Origin: Gammaproteobacteria bacterium
GTDB lineage: Bacteria; Pseudomonadota; Gammaproteobacteria; UBA5335; SLRW01
Direction: 5' to 3'
Assembly: GCA_007130745.1 (NCBI GenBank)
Contig: SLRW01000031.1
Coordinates: 1 to 20,134 of the forward strand
Length of the DNA: 20,134 nucleotides
Part shown: piece after piece, positions 1-7,711 of the stretch
Numbering within the stretch: position 1 is the first letter of the stretch
How the letters are laid out: every line of letters begins with the position of its first letter
Notes under the pieces: generated by a model
Told to the model about the DNA's origin: nothing
Seen by the model: only the letters and a program-made list of their open reading frames with translations
Databases searched by the model: none
Position numbers and translations under genes: made by a program

Positions 1-3000
1 GTCTTGTCTTCGGCAGTCTTGTCTTCGACGGGTTTCGCTTCCGCCTTGTCCTTGCCCTTGTCCTTTTCGGCGGGCTTGGCGGACTTACTGTCTGCCTTTG
101 TTTTTGCTTTCTTCGGTTTTTCCTCAGCTTCCTGCTTGACCGGCTCAGGCTCACTGGCCGGCGCCGGCGCCGAGCTGATCGCGGGCGTTTCACCCCGCGC
201 CACCATCATTTCCTCGGCCAGCCCGTGCTCGGGCGCCACCGGCACGCCGTCGCGCACACGCTCAAGCATGCCATTGAGCTGATCACCGACCCGCACCATC
301 AGCCGGGCATTAGCGTCACCGGCTTCGCCGCGGCCATCGGCGATGGCCTGTACCAGGCTTTCCAGCTCATGGGTCAAATCCCCCATGTTGCGGGCCCCGG
401 CCATGCGCGCACTGCCCTTGAGCGTATGCAGATCACGCAGCAGCGCATCGTTGAGTTCGGACTTGCCGGGCTGATCCGACCATTGCGCCAGCGTGTCGTC
501 GATACTGGACAAAATCTCCGAGGCTTCCTCGACAAAAATCTCGGTGAGATCCGGATCCATGCTGTCGATAGTATCGAGCTCGGCTTCATCCGGCGCAGCC
601 GCGGCAGCCGGTGCCGGCGATGGTGTTGCCTCTTGTGTTTCAGGCGGCGTCTCATCGGACTCGCTGTCGTCTTCTACGGGAGCGTCATCAGCGCTCGTCG
701 CTGCCGCAGACTCGTCAGCAACCTCATCGGCCTCATCATCGGTCTCATGCCGGGCGGCCAGCTCCTCTTCAAACGCCTCGATACGCTCACACAGCGCTTC
801 ATGCCCGGGCATTTCCAGGCTCTTGTCACCATAGGCATCAAGCATGTCCGAGATCGTTTCGCTGGCTTGCTCGAACAATTTGCTGTTGTTGACATCAAGC
901 ACCATGCGATGGCGCTGCATGGTGCGCGCCAGTTTCTCCAGCCGTTTGGCCAGTGCCGCAATGCCCATGGCCTCGGCCATATTGGCGCTGCCATGCAAGG
1001 TGTGCAGCGCCCGCACCAGATCATCCCCGGCCACCGGCGGGCCGTCACCCGCTGCAGCGGGCTGCATCTGTTCGGCAATCGCGGAGAGGTGGGTGGCACA
1101 CTCACGACTGAAGATGTCGTAGAGCAGCGGTTCCATCCGTCCGTCACCCTCGCCCTCGCCGGTTTCTTCGGTTGCCGTCGAGGCTTCGCCGACTGTCGGC
1201 ATAATGTCTTCGGTTTCAAGTGTCTCAGCGTCAGTGTCTGCCGTTTCTTCAACCGGCTCACTCGCGGCATCCTGCGCTTCGCTTTCCTCGACCTCGTCAG
1301 CGACATCGGCGGCGTTGGTACCTGCTGCCTGCGAAACGGCGGCGCCGGGCTCAAGCAACTTGCTCTCACCTTCGAGCACGCGCCGGGCATTCTCCATGAT
1401 GGTTTCAAGATCGGGTATTTCCGCCTCGGCATTGCCCTTGAGCTGTTCAATCAGGGCCGGCAAAGCCGCCGTGGCCTGTTCGGCGACGGTACTCACGCGA
1501 TCATCGGCCGGGATGGTGTTTTCAAGCACCCGGTTGAGCATGCTTTCCACTGACCAGGCAAACTCACCGATCAATTCAGCGCCTACCATGCGGCCACTGC
1601 CCTTGAGGGTGTGATAACCCCGTCGCACGGTCGTCAGCGCTTCCTTGTCTTCGCGATTCTCGCGCCATACCGGCAACCAGCGATTGAGCTCCTCCATGAC
1701 CTCCCCGGCTTCCTCAATGAAGATTTCCAGGATTTCGTCATCAAGGCCCTCGGCCAGGGCCACAACCGGCGCACTGCGGGCCTCGGCCCGTGGGGGCGCA
1801 GCCTCTTGTGTCGATTCGCCAGCCGCCTCGCTTTCGGCAGTCTCCTCGGCACCTGCTGGTGCAGCCTCGTCGGCCTGACTGGCCCCGGCAAGGGCTTCGG
1901 TCAGGCCTTCCTCGCCACGCGAGCGCAGCAGATCAAGATTGCCTTCGGTGGTATCAAGAATGGACTCAGGGCTGCGCCGGCCTTCCTGCAGCGCCTCAAG
2001 GTAATATTCCACGCTGACCATGGTATCGGCCAGCAATTCCATGGTTTTCTCGTCAGGGGCACGACCTGCCGCCAGCAATTCATCATCAAGATAGCGGCCA
2101 ATATCGGCGAGCACCTCAACCGGGCGCTCCTGCTCAAGCATTGACAGGCCGGCACGGATCTCGGCCAGCATCAGTGACACTTCTTCCAGCAACAAACGCT
2201 GGGGATTACCGGAAAACTCCTGCAGTCGTTCCTTGATACGGGCCAGGTTAATGATCGATTCGCGGAATACGGCCACCGCAAGGGGACTTGTCAGGCGTTT
2301 CTTGAGGGCGGTCGCCTCGTCCTCTTCTGCTTCTTCGTCCTCACTGATATCCGTTGGCGTATCGCCTTCAAGGCGGGTTTCCACCGTCAACAGCGAGCTG
2401 GCCATTTCCATCAGCGCATCTTCGCTGGCATGCGCCTTGCCGTCGCAGATATTTTCCAGCACTTCGAGTTCACGCCGGATCAGGTTTTCCAGGCCGGGCA
2501 GGCTGAGAACGGCCAGCGTGTTGGCTATACCACCCAGCGTTTCGATCAGTGGGCGCAGATCCTCGGTGTCTTCCTGCTCCGAGCGCCGGAAAACATCAAG
2601 GGCCTCCTTGACGCTGACCAGGTCATCAATAATGGCGCCGGCCACCGTACCCATAACCTGGGCATTCGGGCCCGCAAGCCGATCACGCAAACGCTGCAGC
2701 TGGTCTTCATCTGGCAGCAGCGCATCGAGCTCGAAGGCCTCGCGCAGTTCGCTGACCCGTTTGCCACTGGTGGCGCTTCGGCCAACGAAATAGAGCATTT
2801 TCGCCAACACCTGGCGGGGCAACTCATCTGCATACAGCGCCTCGCCCTTCTGCGCCAGCTCCTTGATCTGGCGCTCGATACGGCCAAGCATCTTCCTGGT
2901 ATGCATATCGACGGGAAGTCCGCCTTCGCTGAGCGCCTCGACAAAACCGGACGCCGCCCACCAGATATAATAATTATCCACCACAGTGGCTGCATCACGC

Positions 3001-3605
3001 AGTCGATCGATAATATCCGTAATCTCGCCCAGGGATTTATCGCCACCGTCTTCGCCGGACTTGTACCACTGCAGCAGCGCGGTCTGGAAAGGGGCGCGCG
3101 AAGATCGGGCAACCTCGCGGGGATCGCTGCCGTCGGAAACCAGCCTGGGTCGAAAATCCGTATTAATCTCTTCGCTTGCAGCCCGGGCAAAAATGTCGGC
3201 GCCGGAAATTGGCTTGGCGCCCCGCACTTCGCGCAGCTCGTTGATGGCATCAAGCAGCGCCTCGGGAATATCCTCCCCGCCTTCCTGCAACCAGCCAAGA
3301 TAATCCGGCAGCCCCAACAGACCGGAGAGCATGGGCTCGTAAAGCGACTGGGAGTCGCCGAGCTGCTCATCAATGGCTGCCTGCAGAGCCTGCTCCATCT
3401 CCTGGGTCAGCAACACCGGACCGTCAAGCTGAAGCATGGCCAGCGTACCGGAAATCTGGTGCAGCTCTTCAAGGGAGTCGCTGAGCAGCTGTCCCTCGTC
3501 TGGAGATTCCAGATACTGTTCCAGCCACGACTGGACTGATGTCAGCGAAACATCGATCTGTTCCCTGACCCAGTGCAGTGAATCGACTACGGAGTGCTTC
3601 AGCAT
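1..3605 (-). CDS. chpA: ChpA, CheA-type hybrid kinase, N-terminal part (truncated by window edge)
   Basis: This is the central histidine kinase of the Pil-Chp pathway, which controls pilus extension and retraction. The frame is open from an ATG at 3605 to position 1, giving 1,201 residues and no stop. Three canonical phosphotransfer (Hpt) motifs are visible: YHTLKGSGRMVG with His665, LHTLHGSANMAE with His868 and LHTLKGSARMAG with His1060. Two degenerate Hpt-like motifs precede them: LHQISGTLAML (His49) and IETLGGIANTL, where Glu355 replaces His. Long Ala/Glu/Asp-rich linkers separate the domains, and the last visible linker is Lys/Glu/Ala-rich. The kinase core, CheW-like domain and receiver expected in this family would lie beyond the left edge. 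GGGGAC lies just upstream of the start. The gene follows pilJ, with a small ORF overlapping its start. Identity is secure from the repeated Hpt motifs and the pilGHIJ context. Confidence 0.95.
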   Translation of the reverse strand, partial: MLKHSVVDSLHWVREQIDVSLTSVQSWLEQYLESPDEGQLLSDSLEELHQISGTLAMLQLDGPVLLTQEMEQALQAAIDEQLGDSQSLYEPMLSGLLGLPDYLGWLQEGGEDIPEALLDAINELREVRGAKPISGADIFARAASEEINTDFRPRLVSDGSDPREVARSSRAPFQTALLQWYKSGEDGGDKSLGEITDIIDRLRDAATVVDNYYIWWAASGFVEALSEGGLPVDMHTRKMLGRIERQIKELAQKGEALYADELPRQVLAKMLYFVGRSATSGKRVSELREAFELDALLPDEDQLQRLRDRLAGPNAQVMGTVAGAIIDDLVSVKEALDVFRRSEQEDTEDLRPLIETLGGIANTLAVLSLPGLENLIRRELEVLENICDGKAHASEDALMEMASSLLTVETRLEGDTPTDISEDEEAEEDEATALKKRLTSPLAVAVFRESIINLARIKERLQEFSGNPQRLLLEEVSLMLAEIRAGLSMLEQERPVEVLADIGRYLDDELLAAGRAPDEKTMELLADTMVSVEYYLEALQEGRRSPESILDTTEGNLDLLRSRGEEGLTEALAGASQADEAAPAGAEETAESEAAGESTQEAAPPRAEARSAPVVALAEGLDDEILEIFIEEAGEVMEELNRWLPVWRENREDKEALTTVRRGYHTLKGSGRMVGAELIGEFAWSVESMLNRVLENTIPADDRVSTVAEQATAALPALIEQLKGNAEAEIPDLETIMENARRVLEGESKLLEPGAAVSQAAGTNAADVADEVEESEAQDAASEPVEETADTDAETLETEDIMPTVGEASTATEETGEGEGDGRMEPLLYDIFSRECATHLSAIAEQMQPAAAGDGPPVAGDDLVRALHTLHGSANMAEAMGIAALAKRLEKLARTMQRHRMVLDVNNSKLFEQASETISDMLDAYGDKSLEMPGHEALCERIEAFEEELAARHETDDEADEVADESAAATSADDAPVEDDSESDETPPETQEATPSPAPAAAAAPDEAELDTIDSMDPDLTEIFVEEASEILSSIDDTLAQWSDQPGKSELNDALLRDLHTLKGSARMAGARNMGDLTHELESLVQAIADGRGEAGDANARLMVRVGDQLNGMLERVRDGVPVAPEHGLAEEMMVARGETPAISSAPAPASEPEPVKQEAEEKPKKAKTKADSKSAKPAEKDKGKDKAEAKPVEDKTAEDK

Positions 3606-3712
3606 ATTTTGTCCCCGGCCTTAAAACAGCCGGCAGCTATCGCGCCCGGGATCCTGAATGTTTCCCGCGAGCCTGCAAGCGCAGCTGCCAATGTGTGGGA
3701 TACCACACTCAT
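3599..3712 (-). CDS. Putative small ORF between pilJ and chpA (37 aa)
   Basis: This is an unrecognised short ORF beginning MSVVSHTLAAALAGSRETF and ending in AGDKIC. It starts 21 nt after the pilJ stop. GGAG at 3720-3723 lies 7 nt before its ATG, a good ribosome binding site. Its TGA overlaps the chpA start (ATGCTGA), so ribosomes finishing it could reinitiate on chpA. P. aeruginosa carries pilK at this position. I see no CheR motif here, so it is not a clear pilK remnant. It could encode a small protein, serve only as a coupling leader, or be a chance ORF in GC-rich DNA. Confidence 0.4.
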   Translation of the reverse strand: MSVVSHTLAAALAGSRETFRIPGAIAAGCFKAGDKIC

Positions 3713-3733
3713 GTACCTGCTCCAGTTCCTGCG

Positions 3734-5764
3734 TCAGGGCAGCTTGAACCCGGCCACGGAACTGCGCAGCTCGGTAGCCATATCAGCCAGTCGACCGATA
3801 GCCTCACCGGTAGCCCGTGTACCCTCGGCTGTCTGCACGGTGATGTCCTCGATGGCGCTCATGGTGCGGGACACTTCAGACGCCTGTTCAGCCTGATTAC
3901 CGGCCGCATCCGAAATGGTCTGCACCAGTCCGGCAATCTGGTTCGACACGCGTTCGATTTCATCCAGTGAGTTACCCGCATCTTCGGCAAGCTGTGCCCC
4001 CGAGACCACCCCGGCGGTACTTTTCTCCATCGAAGCCACCGCTTCGTTGGTGTCCGCCTGAATGGTACGCACCAGGCTTTCAATCTGCTTGGTGGCGTTG
4101 GTGGAACGTTCCGCGAGACGCTGCACTTCGTCGGCCACCACCGCGAAACCACGACCGGCCTCACCCGCCGACGATGCCTGGATGGCAGCGTTAAGCGCGA
4201 GGATGTTGGTCTGTTCGGCAATGTCGTTGATCAGTTCCACGATATTACCGATCTCCTGGGAGCTCTCACCAAGGCGCTTGATACGTTTGGAGGTCTCCTG
4301 GATTTGTTCTCGAATGGTGTCCATACCCTCGATGGTACGCCGCACGGCTTGTCCACCCTTGGTAGCGATTTCCACCGATTGCTGGGCCACCGTGGACGAC
4401 CGCTGGGCGTTTTCCGAGACCTCTTCAATTGAACGCACCATGCGGTCAATCGACTGGGTGGCAGAGTGGATCTGGGTGGTTTGCTTCTCACTGGCGTCAA
4501 TCAGCCGCGACGCTGTATCCCGGGTTTCCACCGCCGCCGTGGTCACACGCTCGGCCGTGTTGTTGATGGTGGTCACCAGGTCACGCAGCGCCTCGATGGC
4601 GTAGTTGATGGAGTCCGCGATTGCGCCGGTGATGTCTTCGGTCACCGTCGCCTGTACGGAAAGGTCACCTTCAGCGAGATTACCCATCTCATCAAGCAAC
4701 TGCAGGATCGCGTCCTGGTTTCGCTGGCTCTCTTCGCGCGCATTACGCAGCAACTGGCGTATCTGCGAAGCCAGCATGTAAATCGCCGTAATCATCATAA
4801 TCAGGCCAATGAGACCAAAAATGGCCGCGTGATAGGCCTCAATCGGGCGCTCGTCAATGATCAGCTGAAACGCCTGCTCCTGCAGGGTCAGGGAATCCTG
4901 CAGCCCGGCAATGTCGTCAATAATCTGGCGCGAAACACGGGTCACCTCGAGCAGGCCATCGGCATTCATGGCGATATAGCCACCAAGATCCTCCAGCATG
5001 CCGAAATCACGCAGGATGGTCTCCAGATGACCACGCGCCGTACTCCCGGTTACCCGGGGTATGCCCTGACCGCCATCCTGCAGGGCACGCAGGTTTTCAC
5101 CCAGCTGTTCGATTTCAGCCTCCAGCACCTCGGCCGCTTCTTCGGCGCCCGGGCCCAGGTTAAGCAGGGCGTTGATGCGGTCCAGCACACGCTGGCTGGC
5201 CAGTTGCTGGCGCATGGCGGCGCGCACCTGGTTCTGGGGTGCGCCGGCGCTTTCGAGCGCAGTGACCAATGCTTCGAACTCGGACTGCATCTCGGGCATG
5301 ACTTCATTGAGCTGTTCACCGTAACGCCGGGCAGTCGGCACGAACATCTCGGAATCGAGAATCAGGGCAACCTGGTCGTTGATTTCCTGCCAGGCGATAG
5401 CCACGTTTTCAACCTGGATGCGCGCAACGCGCGGGGCGGGCGGAATCCCTTCGAATTCATCCCCTTCAAGCAACAGCTCCAGCGCAAACTCGAAGTCGAG
5501 CTGCGACTCCTGTAACTCCAGGAAAGGCCCGCGACCTTCCATCAGGTTCACCGCCTCAAAGGCGTGCTTGCTGATCAGTTCGGTCTGGATCCGCTGTTCC
5601 GCCGTCAAGCGCAAATACTCGGCATCGTGTTCCTGCACTGTGTTCAGGTACACAAAGGAAGCCACACTGGCCCCCAGAAACACTGCGAGCAACAGCAGGA
5701 TCAGATAAAAAAGCTTGTTTCCGCGTGCGGCTCCCGAGCCGCCAGCCGTCATTGACGACGCCAT
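3734..5764 (-). CDS. pilJ: PilJ, methyl-accepting chemotaxis-type receptor
   Basis: This is the inner-membrane receptor of the Pil-Chp system and feeds ChpA through the CheW-like PilI. At 676 aa it is close to the Pseudomonas protein (about 680). A first membrane segment (about residues 16-40, NKLFYLILLLLAVFLGASV) is followed by a periplasmic domain of about 270 residues. A second segment (about 313-335, GLIGLIMMITAIYML) leads into a HAMP-like region and a long coiled-coil signalling domain. The hairpin tip carries the conserved MCP signature EQTNILALNAAI...AGRGFAVVADEV at about 505-555. AGGGGGAG lies 5 nt before the ATG and fixes the start. The C-terminus (FKLP) shows no CheR-tethering pentapeptide. 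That fits the absence of an adjacent pilK, although methylation by a methyltransferase encoded elsewhere remains possible. Confidence 0.96.
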   Translation of the reverse strand: MASSMTAGGSGAARGNKLFYLILLLLAVFLGASVASFVYLNTVQEHDAEYLRLTAEQRIQTELISKHAFEAVNLMEGRGPFLELQESQLDFEFALELLLEGDEFEGIPPAPRVARIQVENVAIAWQEINDQVALILDSEMFVPTARRYGEQLNEVMPEMQSEFEALVTALESAGAPQNQVRAAMRQQLASQRVLDRINALLNLGPGAEEAAEVLEAEIEQLGENLRALQDGGQGIPRVTGSTARGHLETILRDFGMLEDLGGYIAMNADGLLEVTRVSRQIIDDIAGLQDSLTLQEQAFQLIIDERPIEAYHAAIFGLIGLIMMITAIYMLASQIRQLLRNAREESQRNQDAILQLLDEMGNLAEGDLSVQATVTEDITGAIADSINYAIEALRDLVTTINNTAERVTTAAVETRDTASRLIDASEKQTTQIHSATQSIDRMVRSIEEVSENAQRSSTVAQQSVEIATKGGQAVRRTIEGMDTIREQIQETSKRIKRLGESSQEIGNIVELINDIAEQTNILALNAAIQASSAGEAGRGFAVVADEVQRLAERSTNATKQIESLVRTIQADTNEAVASMEKSTAGVVSGAQLAEDAGNSLDEIERVSNQIAGLVQTISDAAGNQAEQASEVSRTMSAIEDITVQTAEGTRATGEAIGRLADMATELRSSVAGFKLP

Positions 5765-5856
5765 AATCTCCCCCTACATCCGGGTTTTACGCCAGCCCAT
5801 TTCCCCTGGGCGAAAGCATGTTTTTAACAAACGACTTCCGGAGCGCAGGCTGCGGC

Positions 5857-6438
5857 CTACGCCACCAGATCCCTGGCCGAGACATCATGGAAAATCTCGC
5901 TCTCCAGCAAGCGATACAAACTGAACACCGGCCACACCTGTCCGCCCTGGTTAAACACTCCGGTGATCATTTCCTGCATCAGCGGATTAACCTCGGGTTC
6001 ATCGTCGAGCTTTTGTGAAGTCTCAAACTGACGGAAGCCCAGAACTTCATCAACCGCGAAACCTGACGGATCCTCGGGATGATTGAGCGCCAGCACGCGC
6101 GCATTGCGCGACTTGATATCCACCAGGCCGTCGCCAAAAAGCGCGCGCAAATCCGTAACCGGCAACAAGGTACCGCGCACATTACCCAGTCCGCGCAACC
6201 AGCGTCGCGCCCCGGGCACCCGGGTCAGCGGCGGGCAAGCCAGTACCTCGCGGACTTCGTCACGAGCCACCACCAGTTGCTGCTCACCAATACGAAACCC
6301 CAGGCCGATCCAGTCAGCACCGCCTTCACCCACGCGCTGTACCGCGCCGGCCACCAGGCGGGCACGGCGATCAATCTCTACCAGCGCAGCAAAGGGGTCG
6401 CTGGCCAGCTCGGGCAATCTGTGGGTCTCTTTGGCCAT
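5857..6438 (-). CDS. pilI: PilI, CheW-type coupling protein
   Basis: This adaptor is expected to link the PilJ receptor to the ChpA kinase. The 193-residue product has a CheW domain over about residues 40-185, with family features such as GFRIGEQQLVVARDEVREVL, PVTDLRALFG and GFAVDEVLGF. It lies 5 nt downstream of the pilH stop and 92 nt upstream of pilJ, so it belongs to the same transcript. Its ribosome binding site is weak (GCTGAGC region), which suggests translation coupled to pilH. The N-terminal 35 residues lie outside the CheW fold and look like a short helical lead. The assignment as PilI rather than ChpC rests on position between pilH and pilJ. Confidence 0.93.
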   Translation of the reverse strand: MAKETHRLPELASDPFAALVEIDRRARLVAGAVQRVGEGGADWIGLGFRIGEQQLVVARDEVREVLACPPLTRVPGARRWLRGLGNVRGTLLPVTDLRALFGDGLVDIKSRNARVLALNHPEDPSGFAVDEVLGFRQFETSQKLDDEPEVNPLMQEMITGVFNQGGQVWPVFSLYRLLESEIFHDVSARDLVA

Positions 6439-6443
6439 GATTG

Positions 6444-6806
6444 TCAGCTCAGCGCGCTCTTGATCTTGGCCAGCAGCTCTTTTTCCTTGACCGGCTTGGT
6501 CACGTAATCCAGAGCGCCCTGGCGCAATCCCCAGATACGGTCGGTTTCCTGATCCTTGGTGGTCACAATAATCACCGGGATAGAAGAGGTTTCGGCGTCC
6601 TTGTTGAGCTTGCGGGTCGCCTGAAAACCACTCATGCCGGGCATGACCACATCCATCAGGATCACATCCGGCTTTTCCGACGCCGCCATCTTGATGCCTT
6701 CCTCGGCCTCTCCGGATATCACCGCTTCGTGACCGCCATTCTCGACCATCTTCTGCAGCATGTACTGCTCAGTGGGAGAATCATCGATAATAAGTACCTT
6801 AGCCAT
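6444..6806 (-). CDS. pilH: PilH, single-domain response regulator
   Basis: This is a CheY-like receiver of 120 aa with no output domain. The acidic pair is Asp8/Asp9, the predicted phosphoacceptor is Asp52 (LMDVVMPGMSGF), the switch Thr is at 82-83 and the conserved Lys is 104 (YVTKPVKEKEL). In Pseudomonas, PilH is one of two ChpA phosphorylation targets and opposes or modulates PilG. TGAGGA lies a few bases before the ATG and gives a clear ribosome binding site. It follows pilG after a 90-nt spacer that contains a hairpin, and precedes pilI by 5 nt. The sequence MAKVLIIDDSPTEQYMLQKM is very close to known PilH proteins. Confidence 0.95.
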   Translation of the reverse strand: MAKVLIIDDSPTEQYMLQKMVENGGHEAVISGEAEEGIKMAASEKPDVILMDVVMPGMSGFQATRKLNKDAETSSIPVIIVTTKDQETDRIWGLRQGALDYVTKPVKEKELLAKIKSALS

Positions 6807-6860
6807 TTTTATTCCTCAAAAAGAAAAATTTCTCGCAATCTGTCTAACCCCGGCGCATCA

Positions 6861-6878
6861 TCGAGCTGTCAGGCTCGA
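6861..6878 (-). other. Hairpin in the pilG-pilH spacer
   Basis: TCGAGC (6861-6866) and GCTCGA (6873-6878) form a perfect 6-bp stem with a 6-nt loop. Beyond an asymmetric internal loop, CGGCG (6851-6855) can pair with CGCCG (6880-6884). No T-run follows directly on the transcript strand, so it is not a standard terminator. It could tune the relative levels of pilG and pilH messages by processing or stabilisation. The function is inferred. Confidence 0.45.
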
Positions 6879-6896
6879 CCGCCGTTTGTGCCTGTT

Positions 6897-7298
6897 TCAA
6901 TCTCCGTTACCCAGCACACTCTGGATAGCATCAACCAGCTCATCCCGGGTGAAGGGCTTGGTCAGGTATTTTTCCGAACCCACCATGCGCCCCCGCGCCC
7001 GGTCAAACAGGCCATCCTTACTCGACAACAGGATCACCGGGGTCTTCTTGAACGCCCCGTTTTGCTTTATCAGCGCGCATGTCTGGTAGCCATCCAGGCG
7101 CGGCATCATGATATCCACAAAAATGATGTCGGGCTTGTGATCGGTAATCTTGGCCAGCGCCTCGTACCCGTCGTTGGCGGACACCACCTCGCAGCCTTCT
7201 TTCTGCAGCAGCGTTTCGGCCGTACGACGGATCGTCTTGCTGTCATCAATCACCATGACCTTGAGGCCATCGAGGCTGGTGCCATTCTTGTCACTCAC
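6897..7298 (-). CDS. pilG: PilG, single-domain response regulator
   Basis: This CheY-like receiver of 133 aa is expected to be the first gene of the pilGHIJ-chpA transcript. Asp18/Asp19 form the acidic pocket, Asp62 is the predicted phosphorylation site (VDIMMPRLDGYQTCALIK) and Lys114 is the conserved lysine (YLTKPF). In Pseudomonas, PilG promotes pilus extension and cAMP signalling downstream of ChpA. The start is a GTG (7296-7298), with GGGGAG about 9 nt upstream. No in-frame ATG lies before the first beta strand. The core LKVMVIDDSKTIRRTAETLL is nearly the same as I recall for P. aeruginosa PilG, so the call is firm. Confidence 0.95.
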   Translation of the reverse strand: MSDKNGTSLDGLKVMVIDDSKTIRRTAETLLQKEGCEVVSANDGYEALAKITDHKPDIIFVDIMMPRLDGYQTCALIKQNGAFKKTPVILLSSKDGLFDRARGRMVGSEKYLTKPFTRDELVDAIQSVLGNGD

Positions 7299-7463
7299 CG
7301 GGTCTGTCTCCCCAATTGACTTGTACCTGGCGGCTTCCCCTCAAACGCAAGCGCTCGCAGCTGCCACCCGCCTTGCCGATGCCATACTGACACAACCGGC
7401 CTGCCCGAAGAAACTCAGGCGTCAAGCACAGACCTCCGTCTGCGGCCTTGTCGCATTACCTAA

Positions 7464-7492
7464 AATATCGCGGGCAATCCACGGTTTTGCAA
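7464..7492 (-). promoter_or_regulatory. Candidate sigma70 promoter for pilG
   Basis: On the minus strand TTGCAA (7492-7487) is followed after 17 nt by GATATT (7469-7464), which matches 4 of 6 positions of the TATAAT consensus. Transcription would start near 7457, giving a leader of about 160 nt before pilG. The -35 box is palindromic and shared with the opposing promoter. It is a consensus match only. Confidence 0.35.
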
Positions 7493-7514
7493 GGCTTTAA
7501 TCGCCTTTTATCAT
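7487..7514 (+). promoter_or_regulatory. Candidate sigma70 promoter for gshB and the upstream small ORF
   Basis: TTGCAA (7487-7492), a 16-nt spacer and TATCAT (7509-7514) resemble a sigma70 promoter. The predicted start near 7521 lies about 32 nt before the ATG of the 52-codon ORF and about 187 nt before gshB. This spacing is what makes the small ORF credible as the first gene of the message. Confidence 0.45.
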
Positions 7515-7552
7515 AGTCGGCGGTATATATCCATGCCCACCTGTGAGCCATT

Positions 7553-7711
7553 ATGAACCACAAACCCCCTGAATGCACAGCGCTTCTTCCCCGCCGGAGC
7601 TACTGGCTGACTGGGCAAAGCCCCCGCGCAAGGCTTATGATTGGCCGCTATGGCAGACACCACGGTCATGCGCGCATGACCCTCCCCAGCGGCGAAGGAG
7701 GCCTTCTATGA
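7553..7711 (+). CDS. Putative small ORF upstream of and overlapping gshB (52 aa)
   Basis: This unrecognised ORF begins MNHKPPECTALLPRRSYW and ends PSGEGGLL. It is basic and has a His-rich stretch, GRYGRHHGHARM. Its TGA (7709-7711) overlaps the gshB ATG (7708-7710) as ATGA, the arrangement also seen at three junctions of the downstream pyr operon. Its start lies about 32 nt after the predicted transcription start. The ribosome binding site is weak (GTGAG region), and the ORF uses several codons that look rare for this window (AGA, AGG, CTA). It may be a small protein, a leader that couples gshB translation, or a chance ORF. Confidence 0.4.
   Translation: MNHKPPECTALLPRRSYWLTGQSPRARLMIGRYGRHHGHARMTLPSGEGGLL

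Larger units (their letters stand above)
7299..7707. other. Divergent pilG / gshB control region (409 bp)
   Basis: No previously known gene is recognisable between the pilG start and the gshB start. The region holds two candidate promoters that point apart and share a TTGCAA box (7487-7492), a candidate 52-codon ORF at 7553-7711 and the gshB ribosome binding site (AAGGAGG, 7695-7701). The part from about 7321 to 7460, on the pilG leader side, shows nothing I can name. Confidence 0.6.

Noticed and set aside
225..1553. A 442-codon plus-strand ORF
   Set aside because: It is antisense to chpA, whose Hpt motifs are unmistakable on the other strand. The plus-strand product has no recognisable domain and arises from codon bias.
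2430..3539. A 369-codon plus-strand ORF
   Set aside because: It is a shadow of the chpA N-terminal region with no domain or ribosome binding site support.
4466..5515. A 349-codon plus-strand ORF
   Set aside because: It lies fully opposite pilJ, which has clear membrane and MCP motifs.
7573..7707. N-terminal extension of gshB starting at 7573
   Set aside because: The strong AAGGAGG site and the family start support the ATG at 7708, and the extension has no similarity to glutathione synthetases.
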